In this document: positions 12,008-23,116 of the stretch, in pieces | Layout of the letters: each line of letters begins with the position of its first letter | How positions within the stretch are numbered: position 1 is the first letter of the stretch | Assembly (NCBI GenBank): GCA_013076295.1 | Contig: RQOL01000478.1 | Span: 62,001 to 126,000 of the forward strand | DNA: 64,000 nt | Reading direction: 5' to 3' | Source: Sanderia malayensis | Lineage: Eukaryota > Cnidaria > Scyphozoa > Semaeostomeae > Pelagiidae | Notes under the pieces: generated by a model | Database searches by the model: none | What the model was told of the DNA's origin: nothing | Seen by the model: the letters and a program-made list of their open reading frames with translations, nothing else | Program-made: the position numbers and the translations under genes

Positions 12008-13090
12008 TTCAAAATTGCATTAAAACTTCATATTTTTGTCAGTTATAACTACGATCTGAGAAGTCATTTTTGTTTTTTTACCATATGCCAGTTTGTTGTG
12101 CAAAAATTGCACAACAGTTCTGAAATCCCTCTAAATTTACAACACCCCAAAGTGTTTTAAAGGTGATTAACAAGTTTCATGGTTCTAAGATGAGAGCAGG
12201 TGGGTTCGCCGGTTGTGACTCAGCTTACTGCTGGGTCACAACCAGACTGTGTTCAGCTTACTGGGCTACCTGTGTTCAGCTTACAGCGCTACCAGACTGT
12301 GTTTAGCTTACTCCTGGGTTCATGTGGGTTCAGGTGTGTTACTGCCGGGTTCAGGTGTGTTTAACTTTTATACATCACGATGCTGCTCAGTATGGTGGAT
12401 TCAAATATGAAATCAGATTCCAAATATGTCCTCCCAAACAAATCTTTGAAGCAAAAACCTATATTCTTGTGCTCCTTTTCGTTGTAAAAAGAATGTGTAT
12501 TTGGTTGTGAAAACAAACTATCCTAATAGAGATGTAGATAAAGTTGTTAAGCATCTTTTGATATGTGGTGAGCTATAGTTAGTGTACCAGGGAAGCATAG
12601 AAAAATAAATAGAGCTAGCCAAATACGGCAGAATTTTCTTTAGCAAGGCTCTTAGATTGAGCTTTCTAAAATTGTTATTAATGACAGTATAGTTTCCAAA
12701 ATAATGTACTGCATGCTTCTGAGTATGGTGGTTTTAAATATGAAATCAGATTCCAAATTTGTCTTCCTAAAAATTTAAAAGCAAAAGCATATATTCTTGT
12801 GCTCGTTTCTCGGGTTATAAGAATGTGTACTTAATAAATTATGTGAATGAAATGTGGTTGTGAAAAAACTGTCCTAATAGAGATGTAGATAAGGTTGTTC
12901 TCCATCTTTTGATATGTGCTGTGCTATAGTTAGTGTACCAGGGAAGCATAGAAAAATAAAAATAGCTAGCCAATTACGGCAGAATTTCTTTAGCAAGGTC
13001 CTTAAGTTGAAGCAAATTACCAACAAGGGTTGAGAAACATTTTGGTTACCACGAAGTGCTAGAATTAGCAGTTAAAAAGCATTTGAAAAC
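12008..13090. repeat. Local repeats: CAGCTTACTG minisatellite and a 280-300 bp direct duplication
   Basis: Between about 12190 and 12360, variants of CCAGACTGTGTTCAGCTTACT and CTGGGTTCA recur irregularly. Then 12378-12655 and 12708-13005 are direct copies. Both contain GTATGGTGG, AAATATGAAATCAGATTCCA, TATATTCTTGTGCTC, AGAGATGTAGATAA and GTGTACCAGGGAAGCATAG. They differ by many substitutions and small indels, so the duplication is old. I see no protein in either copy. Confidence 0.6.
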
Positions 13091-13096
13091 TTATTT

Positions 13097-13222
13097 CACG
13101 ATCTTGAAATATATTTCAGGATTTGCAAACTTATTTCTCGATTTTGAAATATAGTCCAGGATTTTTAAATATATTTCAGGATTTTGAAACATATTTCAGG
13201 ATTTTGAAATATATTTCGGGAT
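13097..13222 (+). repeat. Short tandem repeat of about 20-23 bp
   Basis: Six or so imperfect units of the form TTTTGAAATATATTTCAGGA follow one another, with variants such as TTTTGAAACATATTTCAGGA. The array makes an artificial open frame (phenylalanine, leucine and isoleucine rich), which I do not call a gene. Confidence 0.65.
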
Positions 13223-13776
13223 TGACCCTTCTCGGCCACCGTAGTATAGTGATATTTTCAAAGTTTGAAAGATATTTCCTTTTTGAAAGTGAAATTTTTG
13301 CCCGCGACGAAGGAGCGAGCTTAACTAAAAGGAGCCATCAAGTAATCTCATTGTTCAAATTTCGTCTGCTGACCGCGCATAAGTTTCTTTGTTTTCTCTT
13401 GTTGACCTTTGTCATTGGCATGTTCCGCTGTACAAAGAGAGCACAGTTTCGATCATTGCCGTGTGAAAAATCTCACATCTTTGCTTTGTGCCTTCTGACC
13501 ATGGTTTGGGCGTGTCAACAGAACTTGCAAAAAAAAGGTGAGTTGCTTTTTTTCAATGATGTACTCAGAAACATCAATTTTACCCGCTGACAAATGATCA
13601 AAAATACCAGTTGTAGCAGCATTGCACGCATTATCATTCTTCCTAATTGCTTTATAATATGATTGCTATAAATTGTAAACTGAAAGAATTGTAAATTGTA
13701 AAAAGTGGTATTAACCACTATGTTTATTTCTTGTATTTGCAAGAAACCTTCTCATTTCAGTCTTTAAAAATCACAT
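13223..13776. other. Gap upstream of the Helitron 1 OTU segment
   Basis: No recognisable protein. An open stretch at about 13240-13590 has no motif I know and partly continues the preceding repeat. The Helitron 1 5' end (TC or TT terminus) should lie near here, but I could not identify it. Confidence 0.35.
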
Positions 13777-13819
13777 TGTTTGGAGTGATGTCGGCTCAAG
13801 ATAGTCAGGTCTCCTTTCT

Positions 13820-14325
13820 CAGAGATTACACCAGTTTGGTTTGGTTCCTATTGATGATGGTGGTACTGGCGATTGCTTTTTTAGAGCTTTTTCACACCAG
13901 TATTTTGATACACCTGACTTACATAGCAGGGTAAGACTGCTAGGTATCACTCATATGACTGAGAATCCTGAAGTTTACTTTGAAAATCTTACAGCACTAG
14001 GTTATCACTGGGAAACATATTTAGGTCAAATGTCCACTGCAGGAACATGGGCAGATAACATAATTGTTCAAGCAGTTTCAAATTCACTATCAGTTGTGAT
14101 ATCTATCATCCATGCCTTTACATCATCATCACAACCAATCATTATATATCCAGTTAGTGAAAACAGAAAACATGTTGTCTCTCTGGGTTTTATTCCAGAG
14201 ATACATTATTTATCAACAATGCAAATTAATGTTATGTCAGGGCTACCAGGTCCAAATCACAGAATAAAATACTTGAAGGAAAAGCTAAAAGCAACAGAAA
14301 ATAAAAAGGACCTTGTTAAATTGTA
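13820..14325 (+). pseudogene. OTU-family cysteine protease domain of Helitron 1
   Basis: The frame containing LVPIDDGGTGDCFFRAFSHQ shows the OTU nucleophile region (Asp-Gly...Cys-Phe-Phe-Arg-Ala). It is followed by VRLLGITHM, GTWADNIIVQAVSNSL and the terminal GFIPEIHYLST with the expected histidine near the end of the domain. OTU domains act as deubiquitinase-type proteases and are a known accessory of animal Helitron proteins. A stop upstream in this frame and a different frame for the preceding MSAQDSQ segment show a frameshift, so the N-terminus is broken. It ends at a stop at 14323-14325, about 270 bp before the next coding piece. Confidence 0.7.
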
Positions 14326-14411
14326 ACATAAACTTGGATATGCAGAAAAGAACAAAAAGGTGAAGGAGACAGTGCAGAACTCAGATTCTGTGTTATTTGA
14401 AGAAGAATGAA

Positions 14412-16123
14412 AACCATACACATATATCAGTGTCTCAGAAGTTGAAAATTTTTCAAAAAAGTTTGTAGTATAGGATTTGTTAATGCGGTATATGCGGAGA
14501 AGCATGCCCAAGCAACATTGCACATCAAACAAGAAACAGCTTCACTTGTTCACGTTGTAAACAAGACAGGAAATGTCCAAAACTATTTTCTTTGAAAAAT
14601 GATATGATCCATTCAAAAGTGCCAACAGAGTTACAGGGACTTACACAAAGTGAAGAAATGCTGATTGCAAAATCATTGCCAATAATAAATATTTATATAA
14701 AACCAGGTGGCCAAAGAGGATATTCTGGGCATTCCATTATTTTTCCACAAAATGTTTCTGAAGTTGCAAGATCATTACCACGCTTTCCAAAGGATATAAG
14801 TCTACTAGTTGTTAAAATTAAAGCCAACAATACAGATGCAAAAAGTTTGCTTGTCAGAAGGGAAGTTGTTTTATCTACACTAACATGGTTGATTAACAAT
14901 AACCCTTTGTATAGTGATGTGACCATAAACTATATATCAGTTGAGTCACTTCCATTGGCTGGTGTACCAGATGACTTCAAAGAAATTGAAACAGATTACA
15001 AAATTGATAATTTTGAACGTGATACAGACATTCCTGATGATGAGAAAGTTTATGACAGGCACACTGAAGTGTCAAGTTTTTTCATTACTCTTCAAAAACA
15101 ATTGCGAGAAGTTGATGCTATTGACATGCAACTGTCAAATATTCTTGGTAGCATGGATTGGCCAAGTGCTGAAAATGAACCATTGAATGAGTATACCACT
15201 CCATTTCTTGCATCCATGCCGTTAAAATTTCCTAAATCTCACCCAAGATTTTCATATTGGGCTTTGAATATGATACAAAGGAAAAGAGGCTTGCAACAAA
15301 CTGGTATTTATCTAAAGCAAAACCCAGGAGATGTTGTTATTTGTTGCAGAGATCTGAATGATTCAGAAAAATCTATTAATGTAGAACAGGTCAAGCATAA
15401 AATTTCTAGATATACTGCTAACATCTTAGGATCTAATGCCTATTGGCAAAAACAGAAAGAAGACCTTAGCACTATTGTATCAAAAAGGGAGCTGCAACCA
15501 TATTTTTTACTTTTTCATCTGCAGACATGCACTGGCCGGAATTACATGGATTGTTTGAAAAAGATCCATTGATGCTTAAGTCACAACAGCGAGAGCAAAA
15601 TGTTATAGAAAAACCTCATTTAACTGATTGGTTATTTGTTCAGCATCTTGAAAGTTTTATCAAACACTGGCTTTATGAAACACTTGATGCAGAGTGACAC
15701 TGGTACAGATATGAGTATCAGGCACGTGGTAGTATTCACTGTCATCGCATTGCTAAATTAAAAAATGATCCAGGGTTATGTGATCTTTCACAGTCAGCAC
15801 AGCAGGGATACAAAGAGCAGAACAAAAATGAAGACACCTTTCAGCCACAAGATGCCCAAATTATTGAAAATGGCAAGGCTGCTTCTATGATTATTTGCAG
15901 CTATGTAGATTGGTGGTTGTCAACCATTAACCCTGACCCTCCAGCAGATGGCAATTGGATAAAGCCTAAATATCATCCATGCCAGCATTCTTTAATGGAA
16001 ACCAACCCTCACCAAGATTTGGTTAATCTCATAAATACTGTCCAAAGACATACTCATTGCCGTGCAAGGTATTCCCTTCCAGACAAATAGTGGAAGGGTG
16101 AAGTGCAGATTCAACTTTCCAAG
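14412..16123 (+). pseudogene. Helitron 1 Rep N-terminal half (DUF6570-like and HUH domain)
   Basis: A cysteine motif (CGICGEACPS ... CSRCKQDRKCPK) leads into LQGLTQSEEMLIAKSLPI and GYSGHSIIFPQNV, as in DUF6570-type Helitron proteins. The long open part runs 14592-15572. After a frameshift at about 15530 the text continues with [10 protein letters not shown] and then [18 protein letters not shown], where HCH is the HUH metal-binding pair of rolling-circle nucleases. A TGA stands just before HWYRYEYQ, probably replacing tryptophan. The last piece, KCRFNFPRPL, ends exactly at the hAT insertion and continues in frame after it (20,996). Confidence 0.75.
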
Positions 16124-16900
16124 GCCATTGTCCAGACTGCATTCCGAGGCCCTCCCGCCGGAGAAATCCGGCGGAGAGCGGAAGAAAAAATCTTGTACGC
16201 CAGGGTTTTTGGCGGAGAATTCGTTGGTTTTTTTGTGGCGGGGAAAAAAACAGTGAGCAGGAAAGAGTGGCGTGGCGTCAATCTAGATTTGTAAATTTCA
16301 ACTAGGCATTTTAAATTTCTCAAATTTCCTTTTCCTCCTCGGTCAGTTGTTCTCGCAGCGTTCAAAAAAGTCCATCGCAGTTGAGTTTCCTGCCGGCAAT
16401 TCAATTCAATGAAACGAGGGCAGAGGCCAACAAACTATCACAGAACACAGGGATACAAAAGAAAAGAATGCTCTCCTGGCTTTCGCGCCATAACATTGCA
16501 TGCGCTTTGTTTGCTCGTTGCCCCACTCTTTGGACGCAAGGTGCCAGCTATCGTGGTGTGATGCTCTTCTCTACTCCTGCTACTGTCTTGCGAAGGTAAG
16601 AAAAAAGTTTAATTAAGAAATTAAAGACCATTTATTTTTTTTTGGATTAGGCCTATTTTAGGCCGAATTGTAATTGTACCATACAACATGGTTAAATTGA
16701 TAATTTTCGCAATTTATCGACATAAATTCAAAAAGTACCTTTAAGGCCATCACATGCCAAGATGATCACAACAGTTTACATGCCAAGATTGAAATGAGTC
16801 TCATCACTGTTCTCTAAGCATGTTAATGTGTCACAAAGCATAGCTGAGCTGAATGCTGATATCTAAATAATTTTACACATAGTCTCATTTTTGACAGGAA

Positions 16901-19900
16901 ATGGAGTTTGAAGAAATACTGGTATGTTGTGTTTGCAAGGAGGAATGTGATGGTGCCCATTCATGCCATTCTTGTCATGAGATTGTACACATTATAGGTG
17001 CTGTACCAGGTGCTGTACCAGGAGCTGAAGAAGAAGAAGGATTCGGTTCAAAGGTTTTATGTAAAAACTGCACCATTGAACTTCCAGCAAAGAAAAACAA
17101 AATGTGGCTGACTCCCTATAAAACACCTGATGACATCTGTAAGAGGAAAATTCCAGCAAAAGCAAAAAAAGAACAAGAAAGGAAATGTATCTGTATCAAT
17201 TGCTTTGAGGAAGACAGGGATCATACAATATTTGTTATGGCAAGAAGAGATAACAGCACAAAAGAAAGACATTTAAAAAGAAGGCATCCAGGAAAAACGA
17301 TTAAAGATGTTACAATACTGAATTTTGAATGTGATAGCGTTCTAATGATGAAGGCCAAAGCAAAGTATGCAATGAGTGTAGACAAGGATGATCAAACACA
17401 CAATAAAAAAGAGACCATCACTGAATCTAAAAAGAAACCAGAAACAAAGGTAAACATTACATGATTACAAACACAGGATTAAAATTTGAGAATAACTTGA
17501 GAAAATATAAGTATTTTCTCTAATAATATTTTCTTAAAGTACTGTAGATGTTGATGTCCTGCATTTTCTTTGCAGCCTTCAGTGAAGCCACAAGCAACCA
17601 AGATCACTGCAAGCTCGCGAGTTAAAAAATGCTCAGGTATGCAAAGCTTAATAAGACCAGCTCATTCTACTAGTGAAAATGAAATATCTCAAGTGAGCTC
17701 TCAGGAAACTCAGAGACAGATGCCAACCAGAGAATTTGATATTCTTTGTGAGAAAATTGACAGCTTGTCTAAATCTGTTAAAGCCATCAAATTGCATGAT
17801 TCCAAACCTTTAACACCGCCTGTTCATGGCTACCAAGAACAAGATAGCATTGACTGGAAGGATATTAAGAACATTATTGATTTAACACAAGCAATTTCAG
17901 CAATAAGATTTTACCCTGGTGAAGTATCTCAGAAAACGCCCTCTGTTATTTGTTGCGAATTATGCTACAACCTGCTAAACAGCCGCTTTCTTGGTAAATG
18001 TGACGGAGGTGTTGTTAAAGCGGCTTTGAAGGGGATCGGAAAATATGTAGGGTCACTTTCATCAGGCCTGTTACTTACAGCAGAGAAATCTCAGCAAATA
18101 GTTGCAGGTGGAAATACCTATTGGTACCATAAGAAACAGGAGATAAAAGATCACTTGCGATGTGCTGGTGAGAATTCAACTCTTCACTATGAAGCAATGA
18201 AACATGATGTCATTCTTAAAAAACGTGAAACAAGAGCAAAGAAAGTAACAGAGAACATAATAAAAATAGCCTTATCTGTTATCAAGTCAAAGTCTGCTGC
18301 TAAAAATATCGAGACAGAAATTGCAGCTCACATTTCTACTGGGTCAGATCTTGGTAACTTTGGGCATTCAAAGGACCATTTCAACGAAATTATGACTGCT
18401 ATGCAGGTGTGGCTTGATGAGCAAACTGCATCCTTTCTTAGCAAACCGCTGCAATCTACTGGTTTTCTGCCACACTTTTTTGATACTGCTGACAAAAGCA
18501 TTAAGTAATCAAGTCATTATGATTTGCCCAATTAGTGAGGGTGTAAGAGTGGTAATTCCTGTCGATTCTCCATTAGTTTATGTACCTGAGAAGAATGGAG
18601 CAGTAGGCAAGGTAGCTGGAGCAAGTGCAGATCAGTTGGCAACACAAATTATCAACACAATTAATCATGCATATGGAAGTGATACAGATTTTGATTTAAA
18701 AGTTCAATGGCAAGGAACAGTCTGTGATGGACAATATCAGGCAAATGAATTTGGAAAAACTCTTTTCAAAGAGTTAGGAGCGAAGGAAAGTCCCACTTTG
18801 TCACCAGTTATCTAGGACCCTTCACATTGGTTAAATCTAGCCATTCTGGATATCCGAGATGGAAAAATTGGCAGCTCAGGGCCATTTTTGAAAAATGTGA
18901 TCAACAGGTCAAAAAACGTGCACACTATGTTTCAAAGAGGAAAAATGCTCAGCACTGCTTTTGCAGTTGCTGAATCCCAGGGTGTAAAATTAAAAATGTT
19001 ACAAGGCAACTGCGCAACAAGATTTTGGACATCCCAATACCAACAATTTTGCAGCATTCTTGCCAACTTTACTGTTTATGCACAGGCTTTCCGTGAATTT
19101 GGATACAATGAGATTAAGGAATGTGAGATTCTTGGTAAAGACTTTGTAATTGATATGTGTATAATTGTCGATATCATGCAGATCATTATGCAGTTAATGG
19201 TTAGAGTACAGAGTCTTTCTGCCCCAGCTTGGAAAATTTGCATCTGGTGGCCAAGAGCAAAACTTATGCTTGAAGAATTGCAAAAAGAGGGTATTGAACA
19301 TCCTTCAGGTTGCCTCAAACAACTGCACAACAACATCAGTGATATAGTCGAAAAGTCAGAATTCAAGGGTCACCAGTTAGTGGATGGTTGGAAAATTGTT
19401 TCCCATGATTTGGAAGTTGATAACTGGGTCGTCAGGGACCCGGCTGATTGCAAAGAAGATTTTGAAGTATTTGTTGGAGATCTGATGAAATCTATTGATA
19501 ATAGATAAAAATAATGTGTGGCTGAAGTGTGCGTTCTACTTGTCTGCTTTGACGTCAAAGTCATTATCTCGCTTCTTTGTGGTGAAAGGAAAAACGGAAG
19601 GCCAAAAATCGATGAAATCAAGCTTGAGGAGTTTGGGCAAAAGAGCTTCAAGCAATTCTTGGAATACATCTGCTCCCTGGAGCACGTGAAGTCAGCAATT
19701 GATGATGGGTTACTGCAAATCGATCCTGGCCTTTCCCATGTGCTTCATAGGAAATTCAAGCAAGCCTTGAAAATGCTGCTTTGGAATAGAATAGATTTGG
19801 TAGGGAAATGGTTTATTTCAACGAAGAAAGGAAATCAAAGTCTAGCTGCAATGTTGGGGAAAGACGCACGGGTGTTACAATCATTCAAAATGGTAACTAA

Positions 19901-20366
19901 TAAAAACTCGTTCGATTTGGTATTCGCCATGACCTTTTCAGGAGATCAATCAAAATATGAAGTAATGCTAAATGAGGCAGCTATATATCAGTCCTTTTAT
20001 ATAGATGAAGATGTCTACACAGAGTTAGGAAAAGAGATGTGTCTCGTCATGGACATAGCTCTGGCAAAAGGTGGCCCAGAGTCAGTGGTTGAATCTTTTT
20101 ATTCACTGATGAAATCCCAACAGAAACACGGACAGCAACTAAATGAAAATCTTTTGTTGAGGGCAAAATTAGATTGGAGCTTACCAAATATTCTCCAATC
20201 ACAGAAGATGGTTGAAAAAGTTGCAGATATATACAGAAAAGGAGACAAAAAGAGAGGTCTCAAGAAACATGCCCTGCCAGTCATTGGTGACAGAAGTACT
20301 TACAAGTACAGTAAAGTGATAGATAGACATGAACTATCTGAGGCAAGGCTTCCCTTTTTGATGTAA
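16901..20366 (+). pseudogene. hAT-like transposase gene with intron and a few stops
   Basis: Exon 1 (16901-17449) encodes a cysteine-rich finger (CCVCKEECDGAHSC ... CKNC) and a second one around CICINCFEE with a KERHLKRRHPG tail. A GT-AG intron (17450-17575) joins in frame to VKPQATKI. The body has ICCELCYNLLNSRF, FGHSKDHFNEIM and FFDTADKS, then a frameshift near 18,500, a segment ending VCDGQYQAN, and DPSHWLNLAILDIRDG. The C-terminal part has GKEMCLVMDIALAKGGPE and VVESFYSLMKSQQ, whose glutamate fits the last catalytic residue of hAT enzymes. Stops lie at 18,813 (TAG where tryptophan of WDPSHW is expected) and near 19,506-19,514. Full length would be about 1,100 residues. Confidence 0.65.
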
Positions 20367-20970
20367 AAGATTTTAAACAATAATATCTAGTTATCTACGT
20401 AGGTGAGATGGATATTTATGGTTGGGTATGGATTGGATAATGAGAAATTGTTTTCGTGTCTTGATATTTAAAAAAATTAGCATAAAGTATTTCAATAAAA
20501 AACAGTTCAGTTGAAATGCAATGTAGAGTCTAGATCGATTCAAGAGGACTCAAGAAAACTTACAATAAAATAATTTATCATCATCAAGTAAACTGTCATT
20601 TGAAATGTGTAATATCCAGTTCTAGTTTAAATAAAGTTTCTTGTCTGTGTTTTCATGCCTTTCTCAACTGTTGTTGAAATTATTCAGGGTTTGGTTTTCT
20701 AGAATAATAATGCCTTGTTTTAAAAGGGCAAATGGCAATACACTTCTCCGGATAATCTCATTGTTTCAACGAAAATCATTAAAAATCGTTTTTTACAGCA
20801 TCTGCCCTTGATGCATCTACCAGCAGCAAGAACATCCTAAATCCTTTTCTATTCTATTCACAGTCTCAGTGATATGGTGGGAAAAACTTTCTGAAAATAC
20901 ATATCATTGATTTTTGGCGGAGTTTTTTCATGTTATAAAATGCTGGCGGAAATATCTGGCGGAGAAAAAT
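20367..20970. other. Untranslated 3' part of the hAT element
   Basis: About 600 bp of non-coding AT-rich sequence follows the transposase stop, with AATAAA signals near 20,492 and 20,630. It ends in the GGCGGAG/GGCGGAA-containing subterminal region before the inverted repeat. Confidence 0.55.
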
Positions 20971-20995
20971 TATGGAATGCAGTCTGGGCCATTGT

Positions 20996-23116
20996 GCAAT
21001 GAAACGCACCTTCAATTTGAAAAATTCTCTCTAAGAACTCAACTAATGAAGAATACAAGATAACAGTTGTTACAAAACAAAATGACACCAGAATCAACAA
21101 CTACCAACCGTTACAGTTACAAGGATGGAGGGCAAATTGTGATATTCAGGTCATATTGTCATTTCGTGATTGTGTTGAGTACATAACAAAGTATGCAGCT
21201 AAAGGTGAGCCAAGATCAAATGCTGTGAAGGAAGCATTCAATGCTGTTATGAAGGCAGGTGTTAATGCAGATTCTTATGGAACAACCCTTACAAAAATGG
21301 TCATGAAAACTTTAGCTCGGTGCGACTTTTCTGCACAAGAAACCAAGCACCATTTGCTATCTTTAAAATTGGTTAGCTCTTCTTTTAAAGTGAATATGAT
21401 CAATCTAAATGGTTCTCGAAAAATACGAAGAAACATCAGAAATGAAAATGAAGAGATCACATGCAAATCATTATTGGATTACTATGCTTGTCGTCATCAT
21501 TTAAGGGATGAAAATGATACAGACGAACTTTTGACAATGAATTTTGATAATTTTGCATCAAGATTAAAGATTAGTGGAAATAAGCTTCTCAAACAAGATA
21601 AATTTGTAATCCCCAAGTTTTACCCAAAGTACTCTTCAAGTCCTGACGGTGGCAAGTACCCAATGTACTGCAAATACAAACTTATCCGTTACAAACCATG
21701 GTTAAACACCATAGAAGATGCATGGAATAATGCCCTTGAATAAGATGACACATTTGTACAGCAATTGATACATTTCTTGAATGCAGAGTATGCAAAAGCA
21801 AATGTGAAAGACTGGAGTGAAGAAATTGAAATTATTGAACATCAGCTGTTGCAAGAGTACAGTCAGCATGACAGTCATTCCAGTGATGAAGTGTGTGACA
21901 CACATGAGCAAGAAGATTGGATGCAGATTTCCAAACTTGTTCACACTGATAATAGCAATTTAAAACAGAATTCTCAGGTGTGGTCACAAGATTACACAAA
22001 TTACACACAACAACAGATTGGAGAAATGCCCAACTGGATACCCCAACATAGTAGTCTAGCTTTGCAACAATGGAATGCTGCTGTTGACATTTCTCTTTTC
22101 ACATCAATGCAAAAAATTGCATATGAAGTCATAAAAACCCACTCTTTGCAATCAGTTGGTGAAAACCATGAATCGTTGAAAATGATTATAAATGGTGAGG
22201 CTGGCACAGGTAAGATTTTTCTGATAAATGCAATTAGAAACCTACTAGAGAACAAATGATGTGTTACAGCTACAACAGGCAAAGCTGCTCATAACATTAA
22301 TGGAATAACAATACATTTTTTACTGAAACTCCCTATAAGAAAACAGCAAAGCGAATCTTTAACAGGTCAGTCACTACTTCTTTTGCAAGAAAAATGTAGG
22401 ACTGTGAGCTATATTATCATAGATGAATACTCTATGCAAGGTCAGAGAACACTTGCATGAATTGATAAAAGATGCCGTCAAGCCACTGGAAAAGTAGGCA
22501 CAGTTTTTGGTGAAATCTCAATGATTCTTGTAGGATATCCTGCACAATTACCACCAGTCTTTGACAGACCACTTTACCATTCATTTCCAAATGATCCCAT
22601 TCAGGAACAAGGTTTTTGTGCATATTCACTGTTTGACCAAGTTGTTAAGTTGGATGAGAATGTTAGGTTGAATGATGTGCCAGGAGAAGACAAACAGTTT
22701 TTGAATCTTTTACAATCACTTCGCAAGGGAAACTGTTCTGAAGAAAAATGGAGGCTGCTTTTAGCAAGACGGCCATCCCAAGTTTCCAATTTGTCAGATT
22801 TCAAATATTCTACCAGGTTGTTCTTTAAAAATGAAAGTGTTGCAGATTATACATGCTTGAAAGAGCTCAACCAACCATTGCATTTATCAATGCCAAACAT
22901 TCTTCTGATGAAGCAAGAGGCATTCCAGCAGATGAAATGTCTGGACTTCAGCCAACAGTCTGTATTGCCAAGGGAGCAAGGGTTATGCTCACAATGAATC
23001 TATGGACTGATGCTGGCCTTTGCAATGGAGCAACTGGGACTGTAACTGACATAATATTTGCAACAAGCCAAGAATCCCCATTGTTACCACTTGCTGTTGT
23101 TGTATGTTTTGACAAT
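20996..23116 (+). pseudogene. Helitron 1 Rep tyrosines and PIF1-type helicase, first part
   Basis: The segment resumes with CNETHLQFEK and, after a frameshift, reads GWRANCDIQVILS and CVEYITKYAAKGE. The two tyrosines four residues apart are the Helitron Y2 nicking motif. A stop at 21,743 and another frame lead to the helicase: MIINGEAGTGK is Walker A (about 22,180), TATTGKAAHNINGITIH is motif Ia, YIIIDEYSM is Walker B (about 22,410), and VGYPAQLPPVF and LDENVRLND follow. The later part GARVMLTMNLWTDAGLCNGA reaches VVVCFDN, where a palindromic MITE interrupts it. Multiple frameshifts and stops make it non-functional. Confidence 0.75.

Larger units (their letters stand above)
16124..20995 (+). 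mobile_element. hAT-type DNA transposon with 8-bp target-site duplication
   Basis: The element proper is 16,132-20,987 (4,856 bp). It starts with CCAGACTGCATTCC and ends with the exact reverse complement GGAATGCAGTCTGG. The flanking GCCATTGT at 16,124-16,131 is repeated at 20,988-20,995. Removing the element and one duplicate restores the Helitron 1 frame as RFNFPRPL-CNETHLQFEK, which proves insertion. An 8-bp duplication fits hAT, and also P and some rarer superfamilies; the transposase text decides for a hAT-like family. GGCGGAG/GGCGGAA motifs recur just inside both ends and are candidate transposase-binding sites. Confidence 0.85.

Noticed and set aside
13123..13590. 155-residue open frame before the OTU segment
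   Set aside because: Its first third is the 20-bp tandem repeat and the remainder shows no known domain or splice support.
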